A stretch of DNA of 64,000 bases from Desmodus rotundus (lineage: Eukaryota > Chordata > Mammalia > Chiroptera > Phyllostomidae), in the NCBI RefSeq assembly GCF_022682495.2, contig NC_071398.1, positions 28,647,426-28,711,425 of the forward strand, given 5' to 3'. Shown in pieces: positions 1 through 12,738 of this stretch. Within the stretch, counting starts at the first letter, position 1. Each line of letters begins with the position of its first letter. The position numbers and the translations under genes are program-made. A model generated the notes under the pieces. The model was not told where the DNA came from. It was given only the letters and a program-made list of their open reading frames with translations, and searched no databases.

Positions 1-34
1 CCAACTTTTTGACCTATATGCACGAGAATACAGG

Positions 35-130
35 CTTTCTGTGCTGTCCAATACAGCAGCCACTGGCCACATGTGGCCATTTCAATTTAATTATTTAATT
101 TTAAATTAAAGTTAAAATGTAAAATTCGGC
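35..130. repeat. old DNA-transposon-like repeat fragment
   Basis: The segment contains a 'gtgctgtccaatac' start, 'agccact-gccacatgtggcc' and a long AT-rich Asn/Leu-type tract (ttaattttaaattaaa). This is the layout of a common short hAT-type mammalian transposon fossil with a self-complementary AT-rich centre. I do not assign a family name. Confidence 0.4.
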
Positions 131-359
131 GGCTTGGTCTCACTGACGATGTTTGAAGTGCTCGGCATCCACGCAGACCGGGCGGCAGCTGTGTGGGGCA
201 GCAGCCCGGCGGAGAGTGTGCCGGCCATCGCAGAGGGGTCTGTCGGACGGCCACGCTGAGCGCGCACGCACATGGACTCTCAAATAACTGAGAGACGGGC
301 TGTCCTCGGCGTTCTGCTCCCAGGCAGATCTTCCCGGACTCCCCCAGTAGGGGAGGGAG

Positions 360-460
360 GCCTGAGCTGGAAATCAGGTTTGAATTTTCTTCTTGTCCAT
401 GGGGCTGTGTGACTTTGGTCCAGTCGCTTAACCTCTGTAGAGATCAGACTGGGAAGCCTT
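360..460 (+). repeat. MIR fragment
   Basis: The MIR core pattern is visible: a 'gaaatcaggtttgaattt' part followed by 'ctgtgtgactttggtcc' and 'gcttaacctctgtag'. It is diverged, as expected of a mammal-wide repeat. Confidence 0.5.
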
Positions 461-1589
461 TGGAAGAGGGGTGTTTTGCCATCTTTTGGAATGGTGGACA
501 GAAAAGTGCAACATGGGCCCGAGTAGATTTGTAGTGTTCCGGGACCCGGAGGCACGCACTTGTTAAAACCTGAGACATAAAAACGGCTGGTGTGCCAGGA
601 TGTGGTTCCTCGGACCCAGACTCAGGACAGGTTCACAGAGAAGGTTTGTTTCTTCTGCCAAAAACAGTCTGCAAGGAAAGGTGCTTTTCTCTCTGTCTCT
701 CTCTGCGCGTGTGTGCCATCTCCTCTTTCCTCACCGCCTCGTGTCTCGGAGGGAAGGCTGCACGCCGGGGCCCAGGAGGTTCTTTGTACAGATTTCCTGC
801 TCTCAGGGTCCTGTGTGCTGCACTCGGGCTTGTCAGCACCAGCCCTGACTGGTGACTTCCAACAGCACAGCGCTGCCCTGGGGGGCTGCCCCCACCCTGC
901 CTCCCGGACCCTGTCCACTGTAGATGGTGGGAGCCCAGCAAGCCCCCAGCAGCGCCCATACCCCTCCCGGTGGGACCTGGCTTGCTGCACTCTGTGTCCT
1001 ACCTCCACGCAATGAACAGTAAAAAAATCAAAACTAATTTTGATCTCTCAGGAGTTGCCAGGATAATCCATAACATGCTGAAGAAAGCCCAGACCTCCAG
1101 ATAGCTGTGTGGGACACCGATCCCCCCTCACGTGGACCCTGGCCCCCTCAGCCACTTCAGAGAGCCACTGCACAGGCCAGGGGAGTGTGTGTGTCCCGAC
1201 CACAGGCAGGGACGGGGCGCGCCTGGGCGTCCCCGCAGTGGGATGCTCCGGGCTGGGGCAGCGCCCCATGCTGGGGAGGGATGGTTTGGCTGGCCCTGCT
1301 TTGGAGACCTGCTCTCCCCAAATTCCCTCACATCTGCATGCCTTGTGCCCAAGTGAGCCACCGCGGAGGGGGCCCTGCCAGAGCAGCTGCCAGCACCGCG
1401 GTCAGGGATGAAGTCATGGTGCTGATTGGGGTAACCTGGTGGTGGGTGGCGCCTCTGGGCCCCTCCCACCCCTCCCTCCTCCTATTCCCCTAATTATTTT
1501 CCTTGGATGTTGTGAATTAAATCTTCCAGTAACCACAGGGGACATCTCTGGGTGAGGCCCTCTCACATCTCTGTGCGCTGATAGAAGAT

Positions 1590-1800
1590 GTTAAATGAAT
1601 AACGTTGACTTACACTAGGGACCCAATTCTCTCTGAATATAATTCCCCTCGAGTTACCGGGAGCTTCCTGAAGAAACCGTAAAACAATAAACACGTCCCC
1701 ATCAGAGGGTGGTAGTGTCGCCGCGAACTCTTTGGGGGAGAGACCCGGGAAGAAATAAATTAAAATTAATTTTTAAAAGAGGATCACGCCACAAGTCAGA
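1590..1800. promoter_or_regulatory. AT-rich segment, possible conserved non-coding element
   Basis: This is an AT-rich stretch inside GC-rich DNA, without a repeat I recognise. It contains aaatgaataacg, aaacaataaacac and ataaattaaaattaat motifs. That is the look of conserved enhancers near developmental genes, but conservation cannot be seen here. Confidence 0.2.
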
Positions 1801-2564
1801 TGACAAAGCCTGTATAATGGGGCCTGGTGAGCCCCAGGCCCCACTCAGTGGGGGCAGGGCCACCTGTTGTCTGTAGGTTCCTTGGCTCCAGCCCAGCCTC
1901 CCCCCAAGTTAGACATGGGTGCCGGACATGGTGGGGGCGACACCTGACAATTTGTTTTTAACCAGGCGCTTCTTGTGGAAGTGAGGTTTGGGGAACCATG
2001 GATTCATAGAAAGAGCAGTGGGGTGAGCCTTGAGAATGGGCATCCTGTCCCAGACTTAACCTGGCCAGCTGGGACAACAGGCTCTAGCATTTTCCCTTCT
2101 CCACCGCCCACTCTCCATCTGTGAAAGTGCCAGAAGTGGGTGGAGGCAGCTGGAGGAGTTGGAGCTATAGAGCACAGGCCCCGCCCTCCCTCTTCCTCCT
2201 CCTCTTCCTTCCTCCAAGATTCCAGCCCACTCTGATCATCTGCGATGCTTATAGGCTTGTCACCTGTAAGACAGGTGAGCTTGTCATCCCAGCCCCTGGG
2301 CAGGGCTCTAAGACTGTCCTCTCTGTACAATGGGAGGGTAGCGGTCCCTCCCGGGACAGTGGTCCAGCTGCAAGGCGCCCCCGCAAGCACATCTGGAGCT
2401 GTGACTGCCCCCTCGCTCCCTGTGTCCTAGGAGGGTGCCAGGTGTGTTGTAAGCATGTCCTGCCACAGCTCTGCAGCCACCAGGGAGTCGCGGGGTCACC
2501 TCGAAACAGCGCAGTTTCCAGCGGGGCCTCCTGTTAGTGCCATCTCCACCTCGGATTATTAACA

Positions 2565-2690
2565 GTGGTGCTCACAGTCGGGGTCAGGCAGCGTGGGGAC
2601 TTTCCCAAGGTCACGAAGCAATTTGCTGGCTGAGCCAGGAATAGAACTCCTGAGCTGGGCTGTGCTAACCCTGGGCTCAAATTGCTAGCC
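2565..2690 (-). repeat. MIR fragment (reverse)
   Basis: The text 'cccaaggtcacgaagcaa', 'gctgagccaggaatagaact' and 'ctgggct' is the reverse complement of the MIR core. It is diverged. Confidence 0.5.
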
Positions 2691-3740
2691 AGGCAGGTCT
2701 GTGCTGGGAGGGGAGGGAGCCGGAGTTCTCCACTATGTGGGCCAAGGGGAGGGGCGGGGAGCTGTCATCCCGAGTTGTCGGTGAAGGCCAGCCCTGAGCT
2801 TTCTCCAGTGTCACTGTCGTCGTCCCTGGGAGAGGAGCCGGTCTGGGACTCTGGGCGAGAGTCTGGTGTTGCATGGGGCCGGCGGGCTGAGCTGGGAGCT
2901 GGCGGGGCTCTGTGGTGCACCTGCCTGTGGGCTTCTTTGAAGATCATCAGGGAGTAGTTACAACTAAACGAAACCCCAGCATTTGTTTTCCTGGCGACTC
3001 CTTGCAGAGTACTCTCGCTGCTCTTCGGAGGAGGGGTTGGTGTGGCATCGCAGATGTAGGGCTCCATGAGGACTGATGGGAGAAAACCCACTCCGCTCAG
3101 CTCTGGAAAGGCGCTCACCATTCTACAAAGAGAGGGCTCCGTACCTATGTGCCAGGGGGTTCCTGCACCGTTTTTGGCTGGGTTTACTTGGGGGACAGGG
3201 GGATGTAGGCAGCACTTGTTGCTGATGAGAGTTTGTGTCTTTATAGGGGCTTCTCAATTTCATTTAGGTCAATTCAGCAAACCTCTGAAGGCGTGTGAAG
3301 GTCCAGGAATAAGCAAGGCTTGTTTTCTCTGCACCAGTGGCTGGGCCTCCCAAGCGCAGGACAGAGAGTAAAGAGTGCTCAAGTCACCCCCACCCCCCCC
3401 ACCCCCGGAGGAGGGGGAAGGCCAACTCCCACTAGCAGCATTAGAGCCACAGAGCCACACCCAGGAAATCTGGGAAGGCTACCTGGAGGAGACTGGTATT
3501 TAAGCCAGGGCCTGAGTGGAAGAGGTATATGCAGCAGACAGAGAAGGTTTGAGAAGAGCTGGGGAGGGTGTGCCTGAAGTGAGGTATAGCCTGAACAGGG
3601 ATGAGGAGGGAGGCTCTTGATCTAAATTAACCTGTAAGGGAGGGTGGGAGGACACAGCAGAGATGGGGAAGTGTGGTGGGGACCCTCTGCAGCCAGAAAG
3701 ACCACCAGATGCTTCTAGAATGGCCCGTGTGGGGGAGGTT

Positions 3741-3999
3741 AGAAACATGGGGTGGCACCAGCTTGTGTGGCTCAGTGGGTTGGGCGTCGTCCCGCAAACC
3801 AAAAGGTCGCTAGTTTGATCCCTGGGCAGGGCACATGCCTGGGTTGTGGGTTCGGCCCCCAGTCAGGGTGTGCACAGAAAGCAGCCGATCATTGTTTCTC
3901 TCTCACATCCATGTTTCTCTCTCTCTTCCTCTCTCCCATCCCTTCTTTCTAAAATCAGAAAGAAAATTTAAAAGAAGAAGAAAGAAACATAGGGGTGGC
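3741..3999 (+). mobile_element. Ves-type bat SINE with target-site duplication
   Basis: The body at about 3757-3982 has a tRNA-derived head (gtgtggctcagtgggttgg, then tagtttgatccctgggcag), a conserved middle (gggcacatgcctgggttg) and a CT-rich end with an A-rich tail. It is flanked by near-identical direct repeats: agaaacatggggtggc at 3741-3756 and the same with one inserted base at 3983-3999. The repeats mark a fairly recent L1-mediated insertion in + orientation. Confidence 0.9.
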
Positions 4000-4775
4000 T
4001 GGTGCAAGCTGTGACAGGAAGGGCGGGAGTACAAGGGCCTGAGGGGCCCAAAAGAAACCTTAGAGCCTGAGGGGAGCTGTCCCTGAGCCACTGGTGTCTG
4101 CCAGGTGTTGCCGACCTGAGTCAGATGAAGAGAGGAGGTGATGGGGGGGCACAGTGGACCTTTGGGGTACCATCACAATGGGATGCCGCAGCCCAGGGCC
4201 TGGCAGCAGAGGCTGGGTCTGCAGAAGGACCTCTGTGGTGGGCAGGCAGCTGGAACTAGCAGGAACTCACCTGTCGCCCCGGGGATGTGGTGTCTCTGGA
4301 TGGGGGCTCGGGGGCTCAGCAGAATGAGGCAGGAAGGGCCACGCAGCAGAGACAGCAAAGGCAAACAGGCAGAAATTGGCAGAGGGGGAGCACCATACAG
4401 CAGCGCCTCCATTCTGACCTTCAACTTGGGGCCCTGCAGACACCAGATCTTAAGGCAGCCAGCCAAAAACCTCAATGCCCAGTGCTCCCAACGGTGAAAA
4501 TGACACTTTTAATGTAATCCTTTCTCCTTGCTTATTTCCATTTATGAGACCAAGCTCTAAAGACTTAAATACAGTAAGAGCTGGGTGAGTGGCTCCTCAC
4601 AGCCTACGGGAGCTGGAGGAGACCAGGCCCTCTTATCCCAGGGCCCTCCTGCTGGCTCGGCAGTGGGGCCAAGGCCAGGTGAGGGCCAGTTCTCTGCTCA
4701 CACCAGGGCTTGCTTGCCTATGTGTGTTGCTTGTCCAGTGGGCAAGCCATAAAGGCAACTATGATGGTCCAAGCG

Positions 4776-5020
4776 ACAGTTTGGGATTTAAAATTTTTCT
4801 TTTGAAAGATTATTTATTTATTTTTAGATGGGGGGGAAGGGAGAGAGAAAGAGAAGGAGAGAAACATCAATGTGCAGTTGGCCCTTGTGCACCCCACACT
4901 GGGGACCTGACCAGCAACCCAGGGATGTGCCCTGACTGGGAATCGAACCGACAACCCCTTGGTTGGCAGGCCAGTGCCCAACCCACTGAGCCACACCAGC
5001 CAGGGCAGTTTGGTATTTTA
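4776..5020 (-). mobile_element. Ves-type bat SINE, reverse orientation, with duplication
   Basis: Read in reverse complement, this is a Ves SINE. The A-rich tail lies at the left (about 4794-4830) and the tRNA-like head ends at about 5005 (gagccacaccagccagggc). The flanks 'cagtttgggattta' at 4777-4790 and 'cagtttggtatttta' at 5006-5020 look like a diverged target-site duplication. Confidence 0.88.
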
Positions 5021-6429
5021 ATGACAGGCTGTAGATACTTAATCCAGAAATTTGTCAGGAGCACAGTAAGGATGGGAGAGGGACCCAGGAGTGGGGAGAA
5101 CTAGGGTGCGGTTTGGGGGTGAAGGCTCCAGGGTTCAAATGCCTGGTGCACAGCAAGCACTCAGCAGACCCCCACTGAGGCCGCCAGGGCCGGGTAAGTG
5201 GCACACGGTGCCCGGGGGTGGCTTGAAGAAGGCACGAGGAGATGGGGTGGGGACACCACGCAAATGTGTGCAAATCACAGACCTGTATGTACACGGGTGC
5301 CTCAGGGCTCTTGGATTCTTGAAGAACTTTGAAGGCCTTTAACCCTGCAAAGAATATTGGGGAATGAAAGCCCCCGGCATTAAGTTCCTGGGGACCCCTC
5401 TGAGTTTGTGTGGGTGTTAATGGATACCCACAGGCCCTGGCCAACTTGAGGTTCTAGAACGTCTCCTGCTCTCGTGACTTCACCCAAGCCCTGCCCCACC
5501 CAGATCTGTCCCAGATCTTGGGGTGACTCTCTGCCCCAGGCTTCTCTGGGTACCCTTCTGGGCATATGGCCCATCTGTGGTGGCCAGGGTGGGGGTATGG
5601 GTATACTGTCCTCTGAGCTGACTGACAGACCAGGAAGGGAGAAAAAAACCCTCACCAGCATGAGGTCACCTGGTTAATTTTTACAAAGGAGGGTTGTTCC
5701 CACAGGGAACCATCCAGATTTGTGGGTCCACAGGGTGTCCAGGCTCAGAAGACGAAGAGTGCCCACTGCTGTGGTAGATGCTGCGTGGGGTTATGGAGCC
5801 ACTCTTGCCTCACCCCCTACGGGGCCACATTGGCCTCAGGTCAGGGGTCCAGTGTTGGGAGGCTCCCCTGCCACCCATGACCTCAGAGGGTCCTAGTTTG
5901 CCCGTGCCACCGCTCTGCTCCCTCCCTGTCCCCCAGGCCTGCCTAGGTCACAGCTGGCCTCTTTCCAGCCCAGCAGCCAGGTGGCAGGAGCCGCTGCAGC
6001 CCTGCTCAGAGACAGGTGTGTGCCTTTCGGTGTCACGACCTCCAGCTGCTCGGTGCTCACAGGGGCAGGGCCTGCCCTCCCTCTGGAGCCAGAGAACTGT
6101 TGATGAGGACAAAAAAGGCCTGCAGCTTTGGGGGGGTGCACTGTGAAACCCCCCACCTGGAGGGCTAGAGGGCAGATCTGCAGAGACTGCAGAGTGTGTC
6201 TGTGTATGCGTGTGAGGGGGAGGGAGGCCGAGCGTGGAAAAATGCCAGGGTAGCAAAATATGCTTGAACACGACTAGTTTCTCTGAGTGCTGCGGGGTCG
6301 CAGATGCAGTGTGCAGAGGGGCTTCCAGGGGCCGCTGCCTTCAGGGGCTGCTGCTTGAGGCACTCACAGAAACTTCGGGCCCTGCCCCACCACTCCCAGG
6401 GAAAGCTGAGGGTCTTCAGGTTGGATCTT

Positions 6430-7035
6430 TTTAAAAAATTGAGGTGAAATTCACATAACATGAAATGAACCATTTTGAAGTGACTAATTCAGTGGCATTT
6501 AATACATTCACAAAGCTGTACAGCCGCCACCTCCATCTTGGTCCCAAACATTTCTCTCACCCCGCAAAGCAAACCCGTACCCATTAGTTAGCAGTCACTC
6601 CCCATTCCTTCCTCCCTGCAGCCCTTGGGAGCCACGAATCCACTCTGGCTCTTTGCATTCATTCATTCTGGACTTTTCTCTGGATGGGATGATACAGTAC
6701 GTGGTCTTTTGCCTCGCCCCTTCCACTTAGCATACCCTTTCCCAGGCCCATCCGTTCTGTAGCGTGGTCGATACTTCACGTCCTTTTACGGCTGAATAGT
6801 ACTCCACTGCCCAGATAGACTGCGGGCTTTTAAAATCCATGGTCAGTTGCTGGACATTTAGGTTGTTGCCACTTCGGGCTACAGGGTTTTAAAGGGCGAG
6901 CCTGTGTTTTCAGGTCTCAGTGTTCATCCCTATTGCCCTGTGTATCAGGACTTCAGTCTTTTTAATAGCTGGGGAATAGCCCCCATGTGGGGAGGCTCCC
7001 ATTTGTTTATCCGTTCACCCATGGGGGGACACCGG
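6430..7035. repeat. ancient L1 3'-end fragment
   Basis: The order of phrases is that of old mammalian L1 3' sequence: 'ttgaggtgaaattcacataac', 'aattcagtggcattta', 'gtacccattag' with 'cagtcactccccattcc', then 'ggctgaatagtactcc' and 'tggacatttaggttgttgcc'. A second copy in the same orientation lies at about 36310-36480 and a reverse-orientation copy at about 42225-42660. Confidence 0.7.
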
Positions 7036-7459
7036 GGCGGGGTGGATCGTGTTTAAGACACATCTCTGAGAAGGAAGTCTTGACTGAACGCTGTCAACGT
7101 TAAACTAAAGACAAAAGCGAGGGCCCTGCTGGGCCCTTCTCTTTGGCTCCCCTGCTGTCTGTCTGGCTACACTGGCCTGCCGGTGGCCAGCCAGGAGGAC
7201 CTGGAAGCCAGAATGGGGCTGGGCTCAGGTCAGCGCTGGCAGGATTCTGGAAGTGTATGCGACTCCTGAAGGGGGTAGGGGGAGGCCACTTCTGCGAGAG
7301 AGAGTGAGCCAGTCCAATGCTGCCTTGTCCCAGGCCCTGACACCGGGGCACGGTCTGGCTGGCCTCCCTGCCCGTCTTGTGTGGCGCTGACCAGCGCTTC
7401 CACATAAGCCTTTCTTATTTGCTGCCGCCTGTCCATACTTTTCCTGCTTACACTAAACA

Positions 7460-7610
7460 GAAGTAGTTCTGTTGAGCTCCAACTGTGTTCCAGGCACTGT
7501 GCAAGGCTCCCTCTAGTCTGTTATCTTGAGTGGTCTTGTGTGCTGCTTGCACCTCGACGGCTGGCAAAATTGGTGCACAGTGAGGTGGTGGTCGCGCAGG
7601 CTCAGCCCAG
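7460..7610. repeat. L2/MIR-like fragment
   Basis: The phrase 'ttgagctccaactgtgttccaggcactgtgcaagg' recalls the common L2 'tgccaggcactgtgc' segment and is followed by diverged sequence. Only the family level can be given. Confidence 0.4.
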
Positions 7611-8994
7611 GTGCCTGACCTTATGCTCTCTCCCCTCCACATCACAGCCCCCCCAAAACGCAGCGTGTGCTCTTGGAAACCATGCTTTAAATTTGCTTTT
7701 CCGGATGGTCGTTGTGTGAGGTTAGCAAGCAGATGCCCAGGAAGTGCTGTCTAGGAAGAGATGGTGAGACACCCCCCTGAGGGTACGGAAGTAGTTAAGT
7801 GCCTGGAGAGCGGGGTGCTGTAGGGAGGAGAGTGAGATGAAACTGAAAGGCAGTTTCATAGTTGATCTTGGCCTTGACCGCCAAGCCAGGGCAGCCTGGC
7901 CCAGGAGTCAGACCGCACTGCTGGGACTGGAAATATTTTCCTGATGGGAACAGAAGTCAGAAGGAGAGAATGCTCTACTCTGACACTGGGAGAGAGGGGC
8001 TGTTTCTGGCGTAGTTTCTGCTGAGCTGATGTTGAACATTTGGCCACTGTTCTCTACCACCGCCAGCTCCCACCCCCACCCTGAAGTGTCCGCTGCTGCC
8101 CTGGGAGGTAGAGCCAGGGAATTTGTACCCGCCCACCCCACTCCGTGCAGGCCTGCCAGGTAGCTGGGAGCTGAGGATTTTGAGTCCTCTGTGATTTCAT
8201 AAAAGCCTGCTAAAATAAGACCACTCGGGAACATATTCTCTGCTGACTTTACATCACAAATGTTGACAGTGGGGATATTTGGCCAGGTTTCTCTCAGATA
8301 TGAAAAATGGGAACTAGGCATGTGAGGAAATGAAAACCCGGCCACAGCACGGAGGAGGAGGTGTCCTGGGAGGCCCTGGAAAGCGGGCAGACCTCTCTGA
8401 GCGCCCATTTCCTCACAGGGCAGTGCGAGGTGGTGCTGAAGATGGTGCTGAAGATGGAAGGATCGAGGTGGCAGGGTGTTGGGGAAGGCACCGGGCCACC
8501 GGAGGCTAGCTCCTTACAAGCTGTCGCCTTGCTGCCAGCTGCAGCAAAGGGCCACTTCCCTTCCAAAGCCAGTAGCCAGGGGCAGGGATAGTTTGTGCAG
8601 AGAGGCCTGGGGCTCTGCCCAGGTAGTAAGGCAATGGATGGGCATCAGCTCAACCAGGCCCACCCCAGGGGGCGTGGGACCCTGGTCCTCATGCTCCATT
8701 CGGGAAGATCTTGGGAACCCTGCAGAATGCCTAAGGTCCCAAGTGGGTGGGGAGGTAGGGGGTTAGTGCATCACCCATGGCAAGGCCACCAGCCGAGTGT
8801 TGGCCAACTGGGATCCTGCAGATGGTGGCAGAGGCCTGGGCCAAGGTCACTGGTGGCAGAAGGGTCCAGAACAACCATCCTCAGGGCATCTGTGGACCCC
8901 CAGCAGCTTGTGTGGGGCACCCCCCCCAGGAGTCACTGTCCCCCCCTTGAGGGTCTAAGCACCCCTTCCATCCACCCTCCCCTTGCTTTGGCCT

Positions 8995-9125
8995 GGCCCT
9001 ACTTTTAAAGTTTAAAGGTTTTAAATGCAAATATTTCTCTTTTATAGATGCCAGCTGTCTCCAGAGAGCACGTTTCCTTGCTGCCCAACTTTATTGTCCA
9101 ATTAGCTTCCCATATCTGGGTACTG
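8995..9125. promoter_or_regulatory. AT-rich segment with octamer and CCAAT motifs
   Basis: A repeat-free AT-rich segment holds a perfect octamer ATGCAAAT within ttaaatgcaaatattt, and 'gtccaattagctt', which combines an inverted CCAAT-type core with a TAAT-type site. It sits among GC-rich DNA about 5.7 kb before the GSE1 start codon. Its enhancer role is inference. Confidence 0.25.
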
Positions 9126-10010
9126 GAGAGCCTGGGGGGCTGGGAGGGAGGGGGCCAGAGAGGGGAGGGGCCTGAATGGGGAGTGGAGTAAAGGCCCCCC
9201 CTGGTTCTAGCGGTGGAGACTGCCTCCACCCCCACCCCGCCAAGGTACTGCGTCTGAGGCGAGTTGGGGAGCCCGGATTAAAGGGGGAAGAGGGGCTTCC
9301 CTCCCAAGGTTGGGGCACCTTTCTGACTCTGGGCTCCAGCAGCAGAGGCTGGAGCTGGGGCAGGGGCAGTTAGTGGCCTGGGCTTTCTTTTCTTATTTAA
9401 AAAATAAATAAAAGCAGCCTGCCCGGCACACACTGCCTTCCTTTTAGTGCGTCTCGAGTGTCTCCCCCCTCCCCGCCTGCTTTCTAGCCGCTCTGCGGCT
9501 TCCCCATTCACCCGGGCTCGGCGGTGCTCACAAAGCAAGGCAATTAGAATTGAAAATCTATGCAAAACAGCTGTTAACTGATTGTAAAGGAGTGCAGCTG
9601 TGTTCTGGGTGGAGCTTGGGAGCAGTGCTGAAAGGGCAGGAAGTGTTGGGGCAGCCTGGGGTTAAGAGGCGAACGCCTGTGCCCTCGTCCTTGGGATTGC
9701 CGGGCCTGAACCGTGCCTGCTCCGTGCCTGCTCCCCGGATGTGACTGGCTACTGGAGAGTGGTTGAGTCTTTCCCTCCATTTATCCATTCGGCAGTTCTG
9801 CTTGGTGACCGGGGCTGTGTGACAGCTGTGAGACTAGAGCCCCTTTCCCTTCTGGGCACCCACTGTCTCATGGGCGTGGGTGGAATCTGGAGCTCCAACC
9901 ATCACAGCGAGGCCTGGACACCCCGCCCCCCTTGTTAAAGATGTCCTTTCCTGGCCCTGAACCCACACAGTAGCTCAGTAGGGTGGCTTGGGAGTCTATT
10001 TCACGAGCAA

Positions 10011-10011
10011 G

Positions 10012-10044
<33 letters not shown>

Positions 10045-10045
10045 T
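10011..10045. repeat. (GC)n(AC)n dinucleotide repeat
   Basis: An alternating purine-pyrimidine run, gcgcgcgc followed by about 14 AC units, is a microsatellite likely to vary in length. Confidence 0.95.
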
Positions 10046-10589
10046 ATTATCTAAGACCCGTGGGACCCATTGCACTGTGTGATCACTATCTAAGAGTGGG
10101 ACGCAGTGACTGGAGAGATGAGTTCCAGAGGCGGGGATGGGAAAGCCTTCTTGGAAGAGATAAGATTTAAGCCCCGCTTTGAAGAATGGAAAGGAGGATT
10201 TCTGGGCCAGTGATAGCAGCAGCAAAGAGAAAGAGGACCCAGGAGTATAAGTGGTGGGGGTTTGGCCACAGAGCAGGGCTGGCAGGAGGGGCTGGGAACG
10301 GTGGGGGTGCTGGGCACACCCCCTGCCACTTAGCCCTTGGGGCTCCCATGGTGCCCTCAATGGATATGGCCCCCCTGGGTGGGACTGGTAGCTTTGGGGT
10401 AGGTAGATCACTCATGAAGAGGGGCTGTGCAAATGCAGGGGTGCCAGGCTGTGAGTGAGGGGAGAATGATGTTTGGACACAGGGATAGCTGCTAGGGGTG
10501 TTTCCAAATGAAAAGCCTTAGGCCTGAAAACGCTTTGAGACCTGGATCACCCATACCAGGCCTATCTGCAGCGGTAGTTACAGAGCTGC

Positions 10590-10800
10590 CGGCAGGTATA
10601 GTGGACGGCCAGGGTCTGGGTAGGGCTTGGCTGGAACTTGTGTGCCCTAGGCAAGCTAATTAACATTTTCAGGTCTCCTCCCGGGCTTTGTAGTGCAGGT
10701 CATGCCTGCTATGCTGCAGGGCCCCTGGGGATTAAGTGACATGAGTTGAACAGCCTTGGCACCTATTAGGTGTTTGGTAAATGGCAGAAGTGATCCTCCC
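10590..10800 (+). repeat. MIR fragment
   Basis: The order 'cttgtgtgccctaggcaagctaattaac', 'ttcaggtctcc', 'gattaagtgacatgag' and 'cttggcacctattaggtgtt' follows the MIR consensus in + orientation. Confidence 0.55.
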
Positions 10801-12730
10801 TTCCCACCCACAATGAAGTCCAGGTCCCTGATGCTTATTTACAGACCCACGTGCTGCAAGAGGTGGCTGGGGTCATGATGTAAAGGTGACATGCAGTCCT
10901 TCCGTGCTAGGAACAGCTGGTGAGGGTGGACGACAAAGACTGTGCGTGGGCCCTGCTAATCCCGAAAGGATGCAGAGTGATGAAGAGCAGGATTGCCTTC
11001 CCTGGAAGCAAGGGCCCATCATAGACCCGGAGCTCACACCTGTGCTGGGCTTGGTGGGGGGCAGTGACAGTGTCTCTCAGGAACCTCACCTAGCTAGGTA
11101 GATGCCCAGATGGTGGTGGTGATGGGTTGCCAAATCACCTGTCTTTCTTGCTGCCTCTAAGTGCCCCGCCTGTCAGCACCTCCCTCACCTGTCTCCCCCT
11201 CATCTTTTTGAGCAGCAGAGGCCAGACTGGCATTTTCAGTACAGTATCTGGAAAGGCTAGTGCCGACCAGAGCCCACACTGGGTGTGTGTGGAGCGACTA
11301 AATGCCTACCACCTTGGTTAGCGGTATCCCTGATCAGATCCCTTCTGGGCATCTACGTCAGAGACCCCTTTCTCAGTTCCCAGTCTCAGGGGGCAGGTGT
11401 AAGGGAGCCCCTGGGGTTTATATTGAGGCTGTTCTCATCCTTTTGGCATTGCAGGTCTCTTAGGTCCCAGGGCTCATTGAGGTAAGGCTGGATTTTGCAG
11501 GGATCCACCTGAGTAGGTCCTCAGAGCCAGGTGAGGGCCTTGGGATTCCTGCTTCCTGCTCTAGGAGGCACAGTGCAGGTTGGCAGGGGTCTGGAGTTTC
11601 AGGCAAGCATGCACCAGCATCCTGTTGCCTCTGGCAAAAAGGAAGCAGGACCCTGGAGGTGTCCCTGCACAGCCCTCATAGGACTGGCTCTGGCACCTTG
11701 CCTTTTCTCCCAGAGCGTTCTTTCTCTGTCAGGTTTCCAGGCAAATGGGAATGAGGAAGTTGGTCCAGGAGGGAGTGCTTTTCCCAGAAAGGGCTCATGG
11801 CTGGCTGCAAGGTGGGAGCTGCTGAAGAGAGAGGGGAAGGAACACGCCTGGAGGGAAATGGAGGGCAGCCAGCCTGAGCCCCCAGTGGAAGGAAATGAGG
11901 AGTCAAGCTACAAACCTCGTTAGCGAGGAGCGCGCGGGCTGCAGGGGAGCAATTCCCACCCTTAAACTCGGAGGCCGTGCTCCGGATTACTAATTTCCTT
12001 GGGCCTGGCGCACAGACAGTGAGTGTCATCCATCTCCCCTGTGCCAGCCGGCCTGGAGGCCGCCAGCATTTTCCGGCCAAGGCGCACGCAGCTAGCTCGC
12101 TACTGCCTCCCAGCGGGTCGTTGGGGTTTCCTGCAGCACCCCGCTGCCTCTGGCGGCTGCGCTGGGAAGGGGAGACTCCAGGTGTGAGCAGCTCCAAGCA
12201 GAGCTCCCAGGGTACCCGAGCGCACCTGACCTTGAGCAACTTCCTCATCTGTGAAACCGTATCCGACCACCCATCCCGCAAGTGAGGGAGGAATCTGCCG
12301 ACTCAAAAATTAGCTAAATGGTGATCCACAGTAACCACCCTACAAATTTTTATATCAAACAGGTGGGAGAATTGACCTGTCTCCCCACCAAGCTCCCCCC
12401 CCCAGTGATGAAGGGAAATGAACGGGAGCATTCAGATGAGAGGGGAGGTTGGGCCTAGGTGTCCTGACCTGCGGACAAAGCAAAGAGGAGCCACCCAGCC
12501 AGGTGCGAGTTGTTTATTTGCATGGTACACCCCTCCCCCCGCAGGCCGAATCCTGGTAGGAAAGGATTGGAACAGACCCCTAGGGTTTTAATTTTGTTTT
12601 TAAGGTCCTAAGCCAGTGGTCGAGTTCCCGCCTAACGGCCCCCACTCCCGCCCCACGCTCGACTCCCCGAGGGGATGGAGGCACCCCTCCCCCACTCCCG
12701 GGCCCGGTGAATCTGCCGGCCATTGCTGGG

Positions 12731-12738
12731 TATAAATT
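12731..12738 (+). promoter_or_regulatory. TATA-like element at edge of CpG-rich region
   Basis: TATAAATT lies where CpG density rises, and GC-rich DNA follows directly. About 130 bases downstream, gcccgcag|gtagga (GT at 12869-12870) would serve as a donor, so a small alternative first exon is possible. There is no direct evidence of use. Confidence 0.25.

Larger units (their letters stand above)
1..12600. other. non-coding region upstream of the GSE1 start exon
   Basis: I see no supportable coding exon in this stretch. It holds fossil repeats, two Ves SINEs, an ancient L1 3' end, a dinucleotide repeat and several AT-rich segments free of recognisable repeats (about 1590-1800, 8170-8310, 8995-9125, 9385-9610). 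Open frames here are short, overlap on both strands and have no recognisable protein content. It could be intergenic, or intron of longer GSE1 transcripts that begin further upstream; sequence alone does not decide. Confidence 0.7.

Noticed and set aside
3757..3850. tRNA-like sequence with A- and B-box-like segments (also at 4.9, 21.9 and 62.8 kb)
   Set aside because: Each is the head of a Ves SINE with a CT-rich body and A-rich tail, and no full cloverleaf. They are not tRNA genes.
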